DNA from: Paracoccus jeotgali
GTDB taxonomy: Bacteria; Pseudomonadota; Alphaproteobacteria; Rhodobacterales; Rhodobacteraceae
Direction: 5' to 3'
Length of the DNA stretch: 64,000 bases
Assembly: GCF_002865605.1 (NCBI RefSeq)
Contig: NZ_CP025583.1
Coordinates: 2,336,501-2,400,500 of the forward strand
Shown here: one piece after another, positions 55,526 through 64,000 of the stretch
Numbering within the stretch: the stretch's first letter is position 1
Layout of the letters: each line of letters starts with the position of its first letter
Translations under genes and position numbers: made by a program
The notes under the pieces: generated by a model
What the model saw: only the letters and a program-made list of their open reading frames with translations
Told to the model about the DNA's origin: nothing
The model's database searches: none

Positions 55526-55693
55526 CTAATGCGGCTGATCGTCGGTCCAGGCCAGATGCGCGACCCCGGCCCCGATCAGCGCGACAAGCGCCACCGCGAC
55601 CACGGACACGCCATTGGCCAGGCTGACCCAGATCGTCGTCGCCGCCGCAAGAATCACGGCCGCGAGCATCAGCAGGAAATGTGGAAGTGGCAT
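55526..55693 (-). CDS. Small membrane protein, 55 residues
   Basis: A 55-residue hypothetical protein with two hydrophobic helices (FLLMLAAVILAAATTIWVS and VVAVALVALIGAGVAHL) and a short polar tail ending in DDQPH. AAGGAGG precedes the ATG at 55693, a strong ribosome binding site that supports the short start. Function unknown. Convergent with the HNH gene and divergent from the radical SAM gene. Confidence 0.8.
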   Translation of the reverse strand: MPLPHFLLMLAAVILAAATTIWVSLANGVSVVAVALVALIGAGVAHLAWTDDQPH

Positions 55694-55815
55694 GGGCACC
55701 CTCCTTGTCTTGCCAATATGGGGTTTGGCTGCGGGATTGGAAAGGGGCTGCGACAGGACGGCGGCGTGACGGCGGCGGGATGGACATTGTTCGCTGTCTG
55801 TTCTAGCCTTCCCCC

Positions 55816-56895
55816 ATGCTGCCACCCCGCAATCCCGACGAAACGCTGAAGGCCCGCGGCGCCGATACGCGCCCGGCCAACCGCTTTGACCGCCTCTCGA
55901 CCGAGCGCGAGCATGACGGCTGGGACATCCCCGAGGAAACCGGCCTGCTGCGGACCGAGGTGACCGAGGAGCGCCCCCGCAGCATCATCGCCCGCAACCG
56001 CTCGCCCGATGTGCCCTTCGACCGCTCGATCAACCCCTATCGCGGTTGCGAGCATGGCTGCATCTATTGCTTTGCCCGGCCCAGCCACGCCTTTTGGGGG
56101 ATGTCGCCGGGCCTCGATTTCGAGACGCGAATCACCGCCAAGACGCATACGGCAGAGCTGCTGGCGGCCGAGATCGCGCGCCCCTCCTATCGCGTGGCCC
56201 CCATTGCCTTCGGGACCAACACCGACCCCTATCAGCCGATCGAGGCGAAGCGCGCGATCATGCCCGCCCTGTGGCGCGTCCTGCTGGACTGGAACCACCC
56301 CGCCAGTCTGGTGACGCGCGGCCAGACCGTGCTGCGGGACCTGCCGCTGCTGGCGGACATGGCCTCGCGCCAGTTGCTGCATGCGGGCGTGTCGATCACC
56401 ACGCTCGACGCCGATCTGGCCCGCGCGATGGAGCCCCGCGCCCCCACCCCCGCCACGCGGCTGCGGATGATCCGCGAACTGGCGGGCGCGGGCGTGCCGG
56501 TGCGCGTCATGGTCGCGCCGGTCATCCCCGTCCTGACCGAGCCAGAAATCGAGCGCATCCTGACCGCCGCCCGCGAGGCCGGCGCGACCCATGCCAGCAC
56601 CATTCCCCTGCGCCTGCCGCTTGAGGTCGCACCGCTGTTTCGCGACTGGCTGCACCGCCACCGGTCCGACGCGGCGGCCCATGTGATGAACCGGATCCAG
56701 GCCATGCGCGGCGGCAAGGACAATGATTCGCGCTTTGGCCACCGGATGCGCGGCGAGGGGATCGAGGCCGAGCTGATGCTGCAACGCTTCCGCCTCGCCA
56801 AGAAGCGGCTCGGCTATTCCGAGGTGACGCCCAAACTCGACTGCTCGCGCTTTGCGCCGCCGCCCGCGCCGGGGCAACAACTGGCGCTGTTCTGA
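55816..56895 (+). CDS. PA0069-family radical SAM protein
   Basis: A 359-residue radical SAM enzyme. The cluster motif is CEHGCIYC with C78, C82 and C85 in CX3CX2C spacing, within INPYRGCEHGCIYCFARPSH. This is the PA0069 group, related to spore photoproduct lyase-like proteins (SplB-type), whose reaction is not established. The C-terminus is a short proline-rich tail. Its stop directly abuts the stop of the convergent Lrp gene. Confidence 0.9.
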   Translation: MLPPRNPDETLKARGADTRPANRFDRLSTEREHDGWDIPEETGLLRTEVTEERPRSIIARNRSPDVPFDRSINPYRGCEHGCIYCFARPSHAFWGMSPGLDFETRITAKTHTAELLAAEIARPSYRVAPIAFGTNTDPYQPIEAKRAIMPALWRVLLDWNHPASLVTRGQTVLRDLPLLADMASRQLLHAGVSITTLDADLARAMEPRAPTPATRLRMIRELAGAGVPVRVMVAPVIPVLTEPEIERILTAAREAGATHASTIPLRLPLEVAPLFRDWLHRHRSDAAAHVMNRIQAMRGGKDNDSRFGHRMRGEGIEAELMLQRFRLAKKRLGYSEVTPKLDCSRFAPPPAPGQQLALF

Positions 56896-57375
56896 TCAGG
56901 CTGGTGGCGGCTCGGTGTCGCTGCCCAGCGGGCCGGGCCGGCGTTCCTCGGACAGCAGCACATTCGCCTCGACCTGGCCGATGCCGGGCAGGGTCATGAT
57001 CCGGCGCCGCAGGATGCGTTCGAAATCCGCGATGTCGCGGGCAAGGATGCGCAGCCGATAGTCGAACTGCCCCAGCACATGCTGGACGGTCTGAACCTCG
57101 GGGATGGCGGTCACGGCGCGTTCGAACTCGTCAAGGCTGGTGCGCCCCTTGGTCGCCAGCCGGATGCCCAGAAACACCGTCACCCCGAAACCCAGCGCGG
57201 CGGTGTCGATCTGCACCCGCTGCCCGGCGATGATGCCGTGATCCTGCATCCGCCTTATGCGCCGCCAGATCGCCGGCTGGGTCAGCCCCAGCGCCCGACC
57301 CACCCCCGCCGCGCCAAGGGTTGCGTCCCGCGACAGCAGGCGCAGGATCGCCAGATCGGTCGCGTCCGGCGTCAT
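56896..57375 (-). CDS. Lrp/AsnC-family transcriptional regulator (downstream copy)
   Basis: A 159-residue regulator with an N-terminal helix-turn-helix (LAILRLLSRDATLGAAGVG, then LGLTQPAIWRRIRRM) and a C-terminal RAM/AsnC ligand domain with VQHVLGQFDYRLRILARD. Such proteins sense amino acids. The ATG overlaps the stop of the preceding Lrp gene as ATGA. The pair probably forms hetero- or homo-oligomers. An extended tail of about 15 residues rich in Pro and Gly follows the core. Confidence 0.9.
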   Translation of the reverse strand: MTPDATDLAILRLLSRDATLGAAGVGRALGLTQPAIWRRIRRMQDHGIIAGQRVQIDTAALGFGVTVFLGIRLATKGRTSLDEFERAVTAIPEVQTVQHVLGQFDYRLRILARDIADFERILRRRIMTLPGIGQVEANVLLSEERRPGPLGSDTEPPPA

Positions 57376-57827
57376 AGCGGCAGGGCGTCGCTGTGCTTGA
57401 CCGTCGTCACAAGCATCAGCGCGTCGCTGGTTTCGACATGGGGCAGGGTCAGGATGCGGCTGCGATAGATCTGCTGCCAATGCGCCATGTCGCGGGCGAT
57501 GACCGACAGGCGAAAATCGACGCTGCCCAGAAAGGTCTGGATCTCGATCACCTCGGGCACTTCGCGGGCGGCCTCGGTGAAATCGTCGAACGCGCGCGGG
57601 CTGGACTTGTCGAGGGTAAAGCGCAGGCTGACCTCGACCTCATACCCCATGCGCCGCCAGTCGATCTGCACGGTCTGGCCCCGGATCACCCCGCTTTGCC
57701 GCATCTTGTCCAGCCGGCGCCACAAAGTCGCCTGCGTCACGCCCGCACGCTCGGCCAGTTCCGTCATCGGCTGGTCGGGATCGGCGAGATACTGGCGCAG
57801 GATGCGGCGGTCGGTGGCGTCGGGCAT
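57372..57827 (-). CDS. Lrp/AsnC-family transcriptional regulator (upstream copy)
   Basis: A 151-residue regulator with helix-turn-helix LAERAGVTQATLWRRLDKM and ligand domain IQTFLGSVDFRLSVIARDMA. It is related to, but clearly different from, the downstream copy. It is divergent from ilvC with a 128-base gap, so control of branched-chain amino-acid synthesis is an inference from position. No strong ribosome binding site precedes the ATG. Confidence 0.92.
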   Translation of the reverse strand: MPDATDRRILRQYLADPDQPMTELAERAGVTQATLWRRLDKMRQSGVIRGQTVQIDWRRMGYEVEVSLRFTLDKSSPRAFDDFTEAAREVPEVIEIQTFLGSVDFRLSVIARDMAHWQQIYRSRILTLPHVETSDALMLVTTVKHSDALPL

Positions 57828-57829
57828 GA

Positions 57830-58978
<1,149 letters not shown>

Positions 58979-58998
58979 GGCGGGCAAGTCACGACAGC

Positions 58999-59024
58999 AA
59001 AGGGCGCCCCGGTGGCGCCCTTTT
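58999..59024. terminator. Terminator between ilvC and gnd
   Basis: AAAGGGCGCC pairs with GGCGCCCTTT, followed by TTTT on the plus strand. It ends ilvC and may also act on the convergent gnd gene, whose stop is three bases away. Confidence 0.8.
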
Positions 59025-59026
59025 CG

Positions 59027-60439
59027 CTAACCGGCGCCCCAGGGGCCGTGCGGCACGTCCTGCCCGTCGATCCGCACAAAGCCATGCGCGCCAAAGAAAT
59101 CGCGCTGCGCCTGTATCAGATTGGCCGAGCCGCGCGGCGTCCGCATCGCATCGAACCATGACAGCCCCGCCGACAGCGCCGGCACCGCGATGCCTGCCTG
59201 CATGGCCGCCGCCACCACCCGCCGCAGCGCCGGTTCGGCATGGATCAGCTTGGCGCTGAAGAATGGCGCAAAGATCAGATCATCGTCGGGCGAATTCCGC
59301 AGCGCCTCGGCCATGTCGTTGAGCATGGCCGAGCGGATGATGCACCCGGCCCGCCAGATTTCCGCGATCACCGGCAGCGGCAGATTCCAGCCGAACTCGG
59401 TCGAGGAGGCGGTCATCATCTCGAACCCCTGCGCATAGCAGAGGATCTTGCCCGCGATCAGCGCCTGTTCCAGATCGGCGGCGGGCAGCGCGTCGGGCGG
59501 CAGGCGCTGCGGCAGCGCGCCGAAGGTCTGCGCCCCCCGCGCCCGCGCCTCTGGCCGGGCCGAGATGTTGCGGGCGGCGACGGCGGCCTCGATCACCGGG
59601 ATGGCGACGCCCAGCTTTTGCGCCTCGATCGCGGTCCAGCGGCCGGTGCCCTTCTGCCCGGCCACGTCCAGAATGACGTCCGGCATCGGCTGGCCGGTCA
59701 GCGGATCGACGGCACGCAGCACCTCGGCCGAGATCTCGATTAGATAGGATTCCAGCGGACCGCCGTTCCATCCGGCGAAGATGTCGGCGATCCGGGGCGC
59801 GTCCAGCCCCAGCCCGTCGCGCATGATGGCATAGGTTTCGGCGATCATCTGCATGTCGGCATATTCGATGCCGTTATGCACCATCTTGACGAAATGCCCG
59901 GCCCCGCCCGGTCCCAGCAGCGCCGCGCAGGGCTCGTCCTGAAACCGCGCCGCGATGCTGCGCAGCAGGGGGCCGACGCGCTGCCATTGCCGCGCCTCGC
60001 CACCCGCCATGATCGAGGGGCCGTGCCGCGCGCCCTCTTCCCCGCCCGAAACGCCGATGCCCATGAAGTCGTAACCCGCGCCACGGCTGTCGTGAAAGCG
60101 CCGCTCGGTGTCCAGATAGTTGGCGTTGCCCGCGTCGATGATCAGGTCGCCGGGGTCCAGCAGCGGCGCGAGGGCGGCGATCTGCTGGTCCACCACCTCG
60201 CCCGCCGGCACCATCAGGATGATCGCGCGGGGCGGCGTCAGCGCGTCCACAAGCGCCTGCAGCGTCGGCGCGCCGGTCAGCTTCGACGCGAGCGGGCCGG
60301 CGGTCTTCAGGAACTGCTGCGTGACGGATTCGGTGCGATTATGGACCGCGACCGGCCAGCCCTTTTCGGCCATGTTCAGCGCCAGCGCCGCGCCCATCGT
60401 TCCAAGGCCGATCAGCCCGATCCAAGGTGCCTTGTCCAT
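59027..60439 (-). CDS. gnd: 6-phosphogluconate dehydrogenase (decarboxylating)
   Basis: It oxidises 6-phosphogluconate to ribulose 5-phosphate and CO2 with NADP in the pentose phosphate pathway. The 470-residue protein is the long dimeric type. The coenzyme motif is GLIGLGTMGAALALNMAEKG, and the active-site region has GIGVSGGEEGARHGPSIMAG and VKMVHNGIEYADMQMI with the catalytic lysine. GAAAGGGG precedes the ATG at 60439. It stands apart from zwf or pgl genes. Confidence 0.95.
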   Translation of the reverse strand: MDKAPWIGLIGLGTMGAALALNMAEKGWPVAVHNRTESVTQQFLKTAGPLASKLTGAPTLQALVDALTPPRAIILMVPAGEVVDQQIAALAPLLDPGDLIIDAGNANYLDTERRFHDSRGAGYDFMGIGVSGGEEGARHGPSIMAGGEARQWQRVGPLLRSIAARFQDEPCAALLGPGGAGHFVKMVHNGIEYADMQMIAETYAIMRDGLGLDAPRIADIFAGWNGGPLESYLIEISAEVLRAVDPLTGQPMPDVILDVAGQKGTGRWTAIEAQKLGVAIPVIEAAVAARNISARPEARARGAQTFGALPQRLPPDALPAADLEQALIAGKILCYAQGFEMMTASSTEFGWNLPLPVIAEIWRAGCIIRSAMLNDMAEALRNSPDDDLIFAPFFSAKLIHAEPALRRVVAAAMQAGIAVPALSAGLSWFDAMRTPRGSANLIQAQRDFFGAHGFVRIDGQDVPHGPWGAG

Positions 60440-60579
60440 ACCCGTCCCCTTTCGCGATCCCTTGCCAGTCTCATGCGGAAACGCCCACCTGACCAGCCCG
60501 GTTTCGCACGGGGCGGAAACGCAATGCCCCGCCCCGAGGAACGGGGACGGGGCATGGTCTGCCAAGCGGGGCTAGCGTG

Positions 60580-61491
60580 TCAGGCGGGGGTCCGCGGTTC
60601 GAACCCACATTCGACCAGCAGCGTGTCGAAGGCCCGGTTCGAGCTGGGATGGGCCTTGCGCGGCGCGTCCTTCAACTGCTCGATCATCGCGTCAAAGCCG
60701 TTCTCGCGCGCCAGGCTCACCGTCTCGGCCGTCTCGACCATGCGGAAACGCCCGCCGCCCGCGACCAGAATGCTGCCATTGACGGAACAGCCTTCGCTGG
60801 CCAGCCACAAGACCAGCGGCGCCACGCGCTCGGGCACGAACGCCTCGGCCATCGCGCCCTCGATATGCCCCGCGGTCATCGGCGTCGCCGCATAGGGCGA
60901 AACGCCGTTCACGCAGATGCCCTTGCTGCCGCCTTCCGCCGCCAGCGTGCGGACCAGACTGTCCACCGCGCTTTTCGAGGCGCCATAGGCGCTCATCCCG
61001 TGCTGGCCGTAACGTCCGGCGCTGGAGCTGGTCATGATGACGCGGCCATAGCCCTGCTCGCGCAGGATCGGCCAGGCGGCGTGCATCAGATGCAGCGTGC
61101 CCAGAAAGCCCACATCGAACACGCTGCGGAATTCGTCGAGGGTCAGCTTGTGAAAGCTGCGCGCCTGCGGTGCGGCGGCGTTGGCGACCACGATATCCAG
61201 CCGCCCAAAGGCCTCCATCGCGCGCGAGACCATGCTGGTGCCGCTGTCGGGGTCCTGCACCGCCGACCAGTCGGCGACGGCGCGGCCGCCCGCGGCCTCG
61301 ATCTCGGCCACGGTCCTGGCGGCCGAGGTGTCCTCATCCGCCTCGCCGGGGTGGCGGCGGTTGTTGACCACCACCGCGGCCCCGGCGCGCGCCAGTTCCA
61401 GCGCATAGGTCCGGCCCAGCCCCTTGCCGGCGCCGGTGACGATGGCGACGCGGCCGGACAGGTCGGGGCGATCTTGTGCTGCGCTGGTCAT
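60580..61491 (-). CDS. SDR-family oxidoreductase (MFE-2-like)
   Basis: A 303-residue classical short-chain dehydrogenase. The cofactor loop is TGAGKGLGRTYALELARAG, the catalytic Ser is in MTSSSAG and the Tyr-x3-Lys is SAYGASKSA. The N-terminal style resembles the hydroxyacyl-CoA dehydrogenase domain of multifunctional beta-oxidation enzymes. A C-terminal extension of about 50 residues follows the core. The ATG shares a base with the stop of the DUF1295 gene (TGATG). Substrate unknown. Confidence 0.88.
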   Translation of the reverse strand: MTSAAQDRPDLSGRVAIVTGAGKGLGRTYALELARAGAAVVVNNRRHPGEADEDTSAARTVAEIEAAGGRAVADWSAVQDPDSGTSMVSRAMEAFGRLDIVVANAAAPQARSFHKLTLDEFRSVFDVGFLGTLHLMHAAWPILREQGYGRVIMTSSSAGRYGQHGMSAYGASKSAVDSLVRTLAAEGGSKGICVNGVSPYAATPMTAGHIEGAMAEAFVPERVAPLVLWLASEGCSVNGSILVAGGGRFRMVETAETVSLARENGFDAMIEQLKDAPRKAHPSSNRAFDTLLVECGFEPRTPA

Positions 61492-62441
61492 CACGACTGC
61501 CCCCCGTTGCGACGCGGCGTCAGGCGCGGGAAGAACATTGGCACGCGGCGGACATAGTCGTCCCAGGCCTCGCCACGGGTCTTGCGCATGTGCCGCTCAT
61601 TGCCGGGCGTGGCGGAACCCCAGCCCATGAACCAGGTGGTGTAGATCGGGCCGATGATGCTGACCCAGCCCCAGGGATGCGCCAGCGCGAACATGAAATA
61701 GCCGAACCAGACCAGCGATTCGCCGAAATAGTTGGGGTGACGGCTCAGCGACCACAGGCCGCGATCCATGATCCCGCCCTTGTTGGCCGGATCGGCCTTG
61801 AAGGCGTTCATCTGCGAATCCGACACGACGAGGAAGATGAACCCGACCAGCCACACGGCCACGCCCAGCCAGTCCGTCCACTGCATCGTGACGTCGCCGG
61901 CGACGGCGGTAAAGGCGAAGGGCATGCACCAGATCCAGATCAGGATGCCCTGCAGCATGTAGACGGCGAAAAAGCTCCAAGCCGGCCAGCGCGAGCCGAA
62001 GCGCTTGCGATGGGCGGCGTAGGGCTGCTGCTCGGTGTCGAAATTGGTGCCGAAGGCGTGCAGGACCATGCGCAGCATCCACACCACCATCAGCCCCAGC
62101 ACGACGATCAGCCGCATGGTCATCTGCGGCGCGGCCAGCAGGACCATGGTCAGCGCGATGCCCAGGCTGATGCAGGGATAGACCACGTCCATGATGCTGT
62201 GGTTGCGCATCGCCATGCCGATGCTCCACCCGATGGCGCCCAGAAAGAACATGGCGACGCCGCCCCACAGCCAGACGCCCACCGGCTGGGCCAGTCCGGG
62301 CGGCGCGAGGCTGTAGACCAGCAACCCGATGCCGGGGACGAGCATGTGGGCATAGCTCCAGTTGCGGCCGCGCGCCTCGGGCGGCATGACCAGCCGCCAG
62401 GTGACGGCGAAAATGATCCAGATGACGAACGCGTAAATCAT
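61491..62441 (-). CDS. DUF1295/steroid 5-alpha-reductase-like membrane protein
   Basis: A 316-residue integral membrane protein with eight or more hydrophobic helices. The C-terminal signature LSRHPNYFGESLVWFGYFMF belongs to the DUF1295/isoprenylcysteine methyltransferase/steroid reductase superfamily, which binds NADPH or SAM. The activity is not established. It is co-transcribed with the SDR gene and starts overlapping a 44-codon leader ORF. AAAGAGGA precedes the ATG. Confidence 0.87.
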   Translation of the reverse strand: MIYAFVIWIIFAVTWRLVMPPEARGRNWSYAHMLVPGIGLLVYSLAPPGLAQPVGVWLWGGVAMFFLGAIGWSIGMAMRNHSIMDVVYPCISLGIALTMVLLAAPQMTMRLIVVLGLMVVWMLRMVLHAFGTNFDTEQQPYAAHRKRFGSRWPAWSFFAVYMLQGILIWIWCMPFAFTAVAGDVTMQWTDWLGVAVWLVGFIFLVVSDSQMNAFKADPANKGGIMDRGLWSLSRHPNYFGESLVWFGYFMFALAHPWGWVSIIGPIYTTWFMGWGSATPGNERHMRKTRGEAWDDYVRRVPMFFPRLTPRRNGGQS

Positions 62442-62572
62442 GTGATGGCATCCTCTTTCAGGCAGAGACGGTGAAAGGGACCGCCAGCGGCCCCGGTTCT
62501 GAATGCGGCAGCATCAGGCCCGCGCCGGGCGCGGGCCTTGCGGTCCAGGAAGCGATTCGGTGAAGCAAGCAT
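62438..62572 (-). CDS. Possible 44-residue leader ORF before the DUF1295 gene
   Basis: An ATG at 62572 with GGGAGGG ahead opens a 44-codon frame (starting MLASPNRFLDRKARARR) whose TGA overlaps the ATG of the DUF1295 gene. A perfect ten-base-pair hairpin (AGGCCCGCGC with GCGCGGGCCT, 62516-62538) lies within it. The peptide is basic and resembles nothing known to me. It may couple translation or regulate the operon. Confidence 0.35.
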   Translation of the reverse strand: MLASPNRFLDRKARARRGPDAAAFRTGAAGGPFHRLCLKEDAIT

Positions 62573-62865
62573 CGAAGACCCTCCCCGTATCCGTGCTTTT
62601 CGCAGCCCATGATACAGATAACGAACCTTTAAGCAAGGGGGCGGAATTTCAGGGATGAGGCGTGGCCGAGGCGGCTACCGGTCGGCGCGGGTGGGGACAT
62701 CTCCACTCTAGCCCCTGCCATGCAGCGGCTAAAGGCCTCATCCTCGCCCCCTGACCCGCTGTCCTCCGGCATCGCCGGAACCCGCCGCCCCAGCGCCGCC
62801 AGTCAACATTCCCATTGTTTCAGTCTGTCTAATGAACTAGAAACGAATCATCTGGTAGCGAAAAG
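62573..62865. promoter_or_regulatory. Divergent regulatory region of the SDR/DUF1295 and CoA-ligase units
   Basis: No gene was found here. For the minus unit, TTGCTT and TATCAT are 16 bases apart (62609-62636). For the plus unit, TTGTTT and TAGAAA are 17 apart (62815-62843). Both are moderate matches. An imperfect palindrome GTGGGGACATCTCCAC at 62691-62706 lies between them and could be an operator. Confidence 0.35.
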
Positions 62866-62874
62866 GTGAACGCC

Positions 62875-64000
62875 TTGGACGATTCAAGACAGATCCTGGT
62901 CCTGCAGGACCTCTTGGCCCGCAATCGCCGCGACTATGCCGATAACGAGTGTCTGGTGGACCCGATCGACCGCGCCCGCATCGCCGATGGCGAGGCCAAG
63001 CGCCTGACCTGGGCCGAGTTCGGCGCCCGCGTCGACCGCGTTGCGCTGACGCTGTCGCGTGCCGGGCTGGGCAAGGGCGATGTGGCGCTGCTGGTGGCGC
63101 CCACGCTGCACGAAACGCTGGTCGCGCAGCTGGCCTGCATCGAGCTGGGCGCGCTGGTCGCCTCGATCCCCGTCCAGTATCGCGAGAACGAGGTCGAGGC
63201 GCTGATCGCGCGGCTCTCGCCCAAGGCGCTGATCGGCTATGCGCGGCTGGGCAAGCACGCCAATGCCAGGATGCTGGCCGAGGTCGCCGACCGAAGCGGC
63301 GCGCAAGCCGCCGTCCTCGCCTTTGGCGCCGATCTGCCCGACGGCGTGATCCCGCTGGACAATGACACGCCGCTGAGCGACGCCGAACAGGCCGAACTGG
63401 ACGCCATCCGCGAGGCCGTCGATCCGCAGCCCGACGATCCGGCCTTTCTGGTCTTTACCTCTGGCACCTCGGCGCGGCCCAAGGCGATTGCCCGCACCCA
63501 CGCCCAGACCCTGACCACATCCAGCTTTCTGCAGGACGTGGCCGACCTGCCGATGGGCGGCTGTTTCCTGTCGCCCCGGATGCTGAACACGGTCGGTTCG
63601 CTGGCCAACGGGCTCGCCTCGTGGCTGCATCTGGCGGCGCGGATGGTCCTGCACCACCCGTTTGATATCGAGGTCTTCCTGCGCCAGATCGCGCAAGAGC
63701 GGCCGCAGGTCACAAGCTGCCCGCCCGCCATCCTCAACATGATCCTGCGCCGCATCGAAGAGGGCGAGACGCTGGATCTGGACGGGCTGAAATACATCAC
63801 CTCGGGTTCCGCGCAGCTGAATCCCGCGCTGTTCCGCGAGTTCCGCGAGCGCTTCGGCATCAGGCTGGTCAACGTCTATGGGTCCAGCGAGGGCGCGATG
63901 CTGATCTCGTCCGACAAGGACATCCCCGACGAAGAGACCCGCGCCCATTGCTTCATGAGCCATGCCAAGGGTCAGCCCGGATCCTGCCTGCCGGCGCTGA
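62875..64000 (+). CDS. Acyl-CoA synthetase (AMP-dependent synthetase/ligase), 5' part
   Basis: The first 375 residues of an adenylate-forming acid-CoA ligase, cut by the window end. The phosphate loop is VFTSGTSARPKAIARTH, and the adenine motif is VNVYGSSEGA; the C-terminal lysine domain lies outside. I chose TTG at 62875 because AAAAGG is spaced eight bases before it; a GTG at 62866 in the same frame is also possible. The acid substrate cannot be predicted. It is divergent from the SDR/DUF1295 pair, hinting at a shared catabolic locus. Confidence 0.88.
   Translation, partial: MDDSRQILVLQDLLARNRRDYADNECLVDPIDRARIADGEAKRLTWAEFGARVDRVALTLSRAGLGKGDVALLVAPTLHETLVAQLACIELGALVASIPVQYRENEVEALIARLSPKALIGYARLGKHANARMLAEVADRSGAQAAVLAFGADLPDGVIPLDNDTPLSDAEQAELDAIREAVDPQPDDPAFLVFTSGTSARPKAIARTHAQTLTTSSFLQDVADLPMGGCFLSPRMLNTVGSLANGLASWLHLAARMVLHHPFDIEVFLRQIAQERPQVTSCPPAILNMILRRIEEGETLDLDGLKYITSGSAQLNPALFREFRERFGIRLVNVYGSSEGAMLISSDKDIPDEETRAHCFMSHAKGQPGSCLPAL

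Overview
The window reads as ordinary chromosomal backbone of a high-GC alphaproteobacterium of the Rhodobacteraceae, most likely Paracoccus or a close relative. The inference rests on gene content: a DUF1476 protein equivalent to the F1Fo-ATPase zeta inhibitor described in Paracoccus denitrificans, a Rhodobacter-type IscR without the usual cysteine triad, alphaproteobacterial gene pairs (glnD-murJ, rsmI-yraN-gshB beside an LpoA-like gene, rsfS-rlmH, purC-purS), and motifs resembling CtrA boxes. No insertion sequence, prophage, integrase or CRISPR array was seen. Genes are tightly packed, often with ATGA or TGATG overlaps, on both strands.

Layout. 0-3 kb: 3' end of ilvA, a stand-alone Hpt phosphotransfer protein, argG and a molybdopterin adenylyltransferase gene, then an unlisted 25-residue membrane peptide. 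3-8 kb: gcvT-gcvH-gcvP (minus strand) behind a tandem glycine riboswitch. 8-13 kb: MscS-type channel, rsfS-rlmH, a periplasmic hypothetical, uppP with an NDUFA9-like gene. 13.1-13.5 kb: tRNA-Leu(CAG) and tRNA-Arg(CCG), each with a recognisable promoter. 13.5-22.5 kb: a long minus-strand run coaBC, NifS-like cysteine desulfurase, sufB, methyltransferase-like gene, sufC, sufD, two Yip1-family genes, sufS. 22.6-24.2 kb: comM/yifB, preceded by a perfect TTAA-N7-TTAA motif. 24.4-32.4 kb: gshB, yraN, rsmI divergent from an LpoA-like lipoprotein gene, glnD and murJ. 32.4-40.5 kb: ccdA, RNase E with a long leader, a DctB/DctD-type two-component pair whose regulator lacks the sigma54-contact loop, and a purQ separated from purCS.

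40.8-52.5 kb: icd, an HD phosphohydrolase gene, an alpha/beta hydrolase gene, iscR, a ferredoxin-NADP reductase gene, gcdH, an OmpA-family protein with an internally repeated cysteine module, a 3-methyladenine glycosylase, a GntR regulator, a HAD nucleotidase and a UbiH-like hydroxylase. 52.5-59 kb: the ATPase zeta subunit, purC-purS, an esterase, an HNH endonuclease, a PA0069-type radical SAM protein, and two overlapping Lrp/AsnC regulators divergent from ilvC. 59-64 kb: gnd, then the edge of a small catabolic-looking locus (SDR dehydrogenase and DUF1295 membrane protein divergent from an acyl-CoA synthetase cut by the window end).

Together the genes cover amino-acid synthesis (ilvA, ilvC, argG), one-carbon flux (gcv), Fe-S assembly and its regulator, glutathione and nitrogen control (gshB, glnD), cell-envelope building (uppP, murJ, LpoA-like), purine synthesis and RNA turnover. 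No clear new defence or mobile system was found. The points most worth a second look are the CtrA-like site at comM, the degenerate DctD, the rearranged suf/iscR organisation, several tiny coupled ORFs, and the partly visible 60-64 kb locus.
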